Of a stretch of DNA of 64,000 nt, positions 62,088 to 64,000 are shown in pieces. Under the pieces are notes generated by a model, which searched no databases, was not told the origin of the DNA, and saw nothing but the letters and a program-made list of their open reading frames with translations. This stretch comes from Diacronema lutheri. Lineage: Eukaryota > Haptophyta > Pavlovophyceae > Pavlovales > Pavlovaceae. A program made the position numbers and the translations under genes. Numbering within the stretch: position 1 is the first letter of the stretch; every line of letters starts with the position of its first letter. The stretch lies in NCBI GenBank assembly GCA_019448385.1, contig JAGTXO010000004.1, forward strand, positions 496,001-560,000. Direction: 5' to 3'.

Positions 62088-64000
62088 ATGCCACGTTTGT
62101 CGAGCGCGACACCGGCCAAGCGCGCGCATCCGGACGACGATGGCGGCGGTGAGGGCGGCGGCACGTTCCAGACCGCCAAGCGCCCGACGCAACCTGTCGA
62201 TGGTCGCGAGCTCGACGGCTTGACCCAGCTGTGCGGCGCGAGCGGCACGCCGCCACCAATGGCCGCGCACCTCGTGCGGAAGACGTACGGAGGACGCCGG
62301 AGCACGCGAGAGGCGCGCCGGGCGAAACAACTGCTCCACGTGCGCCGCAACACCGTCGCGCGCTCGCTCGATTTTTGCGACGGCGACGCAGCCTCGGCGT
62401 TTTGCGAGCGCGACGCAAAGGCGGACACGCGCTTCACGCCGACGGACGACGACGCCGAGCTGTGGGCAGCGCTACGCCGGGTAGACGGCCTGGCGCCCGT
62501 TCTCAACGGCGTTCGGCACATTGAGCTCGTCCACCTTTCTGTCGAAACGGGTTCGTTCGCCCTCGCCGCCGAGCCGCACCGTCGCTTCCAGACCGCCGAC
62601 CGATCCGTAATTGCGCGGCTTCGCGCTCTGCAATGGGAGCCTCGTTGGCGCGAACTCGAGGCGTACCGGCTCGTCGTGCGGGCCGTAGAGCCGGGCTGCG
62701 CCGCGGTTGCGGCCGGTCCCGGCGCGCTCCTGCCCTCGTGTGCACCTTCGCAGGCGACCGAGGTGATGGATATGCAGATGGCGGGTGGTTACGGGGACGG
62801 TTACGGGGACGATTACGGGGACGCGGACGAGGACGAGGACGGGGACGGGGATGGGGGCGGGGGCGGGGGCCAGGCGGGTGAGGCGCAGGCGGAGGCGGCA
62901 AAGGCGGGCGCTTGGGACGAGCTGGTCGACTGGGCCGACGCGCATGGCGATGGCGACGCGCTCCTGGTAGCCGCCTACGACGCGAGCGCATCGTCGCGCG
63001 ACGCTGCCGGCGAGTCCGGCGAAGCGGGCGATGATGGCGGTCCGGCGAGCGCGCCGTCGAGCTGGCGCGACGCCGAGCCCGCGCGTTACTTTGCAATGCT
63101 GCCCGCGAGCGCGGGCGACGCTCACTCGGACGGGAGGTACGTGTGTGTGCCTTTTTCCGGCTGCGCCCACCCGGACAGCACCCGCAGCGCCGTCCGCCTT
63201 CCGCGAGTCTCTAGCAGGCTCTACCACCAGACCGCCCCGCCGCCTTGTCCGGACCGTCCCGCCGCCTCGTCCGGACCCGCGCTCACTCGCACGCCGCGAC
63301 GCGCCGACTTGCGCTGCGCCGCGCTGCATACCAGGCTGAGTGCAGGCGAGCTTGATGAGATTGCGCTTGAGGGCGAGCCCATGCTTGACGACATGGGCGT
63401 GGGCGACTTATCCAATGCCACCGCCACCGCCATCGTCGATGCCAACGCGGACGCCAATGCCACGGCTAACGGCGTCACCACCAACGACGTCCATGACGAG
63501 CGCGAGCGCGCACATGCGCGCGGCGGCGCGACGGCCAGCGGCCCGCACGCCACCGCGGCTGCCGGCGCGTGCGTCGCCATGCCACCGCCCAGGCTGTCCG
63601 CTGAGCCCCGCAGGCTGCCATGCGGCAGCCCAGGTGCGCCTGGAGCGCTCATGCGTCCGACTCCGGTGCGGCCGCCGGCAGCCGCGTCACCTGCACTGGC
63701 GCGGCCGCTCGCCGCGCCCGGACTGCGCTCGTCCGGGCGGCCGAGCGCAGGAGCGGCCGATGCACCGGTCGCGCCACCGAATGCACCGGTCGCGAGCGCA
63801 GCTCTGACGGCGGTTGACGAGGCGAACGTGGACGTGGGCGCGGCCGATTCGTCGCGCGCCGCGCGCCTCGCTCGAGGCCTCACAGGCGCGGACGCGTCTC
63901 TCGCAAACCTGTTCGCCATGGTCGCCGCTGCGGACGCGCGTCTCGATGCCGAGGAGCGCGCGCGCCACGCGTCGCTCGCTCGCGTCGTCGAGTGCGTCGA
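62088..64000 (+). CDS. Unknown acidic protein, cut by the right window edge
   Basis: A frame from ATG 62088 stays open to the window end, 637 codons. Composition is protein-like: THR/LYS-containing N-terminus (PAKRAHPDDDGGGEGGG), a helical-looking middle (LRRVDGLAPVLNGVRHIELV, LRALQWEPRWRELEAYRLVV), an Asp/Gly repeat (GYGDGYGDDYGDADEDED), then mixed Ala/Pro-rich sequence. An intron may start at the GTACGT at 63137, because the next 190 bases are less convincing before GELDEIALEGEPMLDD resumes. A basic-acidic layout suggests a nuclear protein, possibly a transcriptional regulator, but no domain is recognised. Confidence 0.6.
   Translation, partial: MPRLSSATPAKRAHPDDDGGGEGGGTFQTAKRPTQPVDGRELDGLTQLCGASGTPPPMAAHLVRKTYGGRRSTREARRAKQLLHVRRNTVARSLDFCDGDAASAFCERDAKADTRFTPTDDDAELWAALRRVDGLAPVLNGVRHIELVHLSVETGSFALAAEPHRRFQTADRSVIARLRALQWEPRWRELEAYRLVVRAVEPGCAAVAAGPGALLPSCAPSQATEVMDMQMAGGYGDGYGDDYGDADEDEDGDGDGGGGGGQAGEAQAEAAKAGAWDELVDWADAHGDGDALLVAAYDASASSRDAAGESGEAGDDGGPASAPSSWRDAEPARYFAMLPASAGDAHSDGRYVCVPFSGCAHPDSTRSAVRLPRVSSRLYHQTAPPPCPDRPAASSGPALTRTPRRADLRCAALHTRLSAGELDEIALEGEPMLDDMGVGDLSNATATAIVDANADANATANGVTTNDVHDERERAHARGGATASGPHATAAAGACVAMPPPRLSAEPRRLPCGSPGAPGALMRPTPVRPPAAASPALARPLAAPGLRSSGRPSAGAADAPVAPPNAPVASAALTAVDEANVDVGAADSSRAARLARGLTGADASLANLFAMVAAADARLDAEERARHASLARVVECV

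Overview
The window is nuclear DNA of a very GC-rich, compact protist genome. Genes lie tens to a few hundred bases apart on both strands, many in divergent pairs, and are intron-poor. The introns I can place are GT–AG, 128–611 nt long, and often begin GTGCGC. A 4-hydroxy-tetrahydrodipicolinate synthase with a signal-peptide-plus-transit-like leader suggests a secondary plastid. With the base composition, a haptophyte (possibly pavlovophyte-like) is my best guess, but that is inference. Because of the GC content, very long antisense open frames occur everywhere and were discounted.

Left arm (1–15.5 kb), host genes: the N-terminus of an unknown gene running off the left edge (-); a tandem-fused tyrosyl-tRNA synthetase (+); a Dph6 diphthine-ammonia ligase with two RidA domains (+); an unknown protein with an IQ motif (+); the ESCRT cofactor VTA1/LIP5 (-) head-to-head with an EF-hand protein kinase (+); DapA (+); and a thioredoxin-fold/EF-hand protein (-).

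Middle block (15.8–44.4 kb), a large mobile or virus-like region. Its core is one minus-strand gene of about 18.9 kb. It has a 17-kb uninterrupted first exon, one 128-nt intron, and would encode a polyprotein of about 6,245 residues. From N to C it carries a C48/Ulp1-like cysteine protease, several further C48-like modules, long Ala/Pro-rich repeats, a YqaJ/lambda-exonuclease-type nuclease, a chromodomain and a C-terminal Fanzor (eukaryotic TnpB-like) RuvC nuclease with an acidic tail. Upstream on the same strand lie a small USP-type deubiquitinase and a broken PIF1 helicase with a possible SSB-like N-terminus. Poly-C/poly-G tracts and an 850-bp palindrome built from TGTAGGG-containing repeats complete the block. 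I see no capsid, DNA polymerase, packaging ATPase or integrase, so its class is open. A 120-bp direct repeat (about 96 % identical) lies at 13.81 and 46.41 kb and brackets the block plus the thioredoxin/EF-hand gene, leaving dapA and the methyltransferase gene as the convergent outer neighbours.

Right arm (46.5–64 kb), host genes again: a catechol-O-methyltransferase-like gene (-) with a 0.4-kb GT repeat in its intron; a SAC3/GANP protein (+); a WDR53-like WD40 protein (+); a small membrane/cupin-like protein (-); an organelle-type RAP-domain repeat protein (+); the ankyrin-arginine methyltransferase Rmt2 (+); a GBF1/GNOM-type ARF-GEF of about 1,826 residues in one exon (-); and an acidic unknown protein running off the right edge (+). 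The host genes are unrelated housekeeping functions (translation, trafficking, amino-acid synthesis, mRNA export, organelle RNA). The likely new biology is the chromodomain-Fanzor polyprotein and the block around it.
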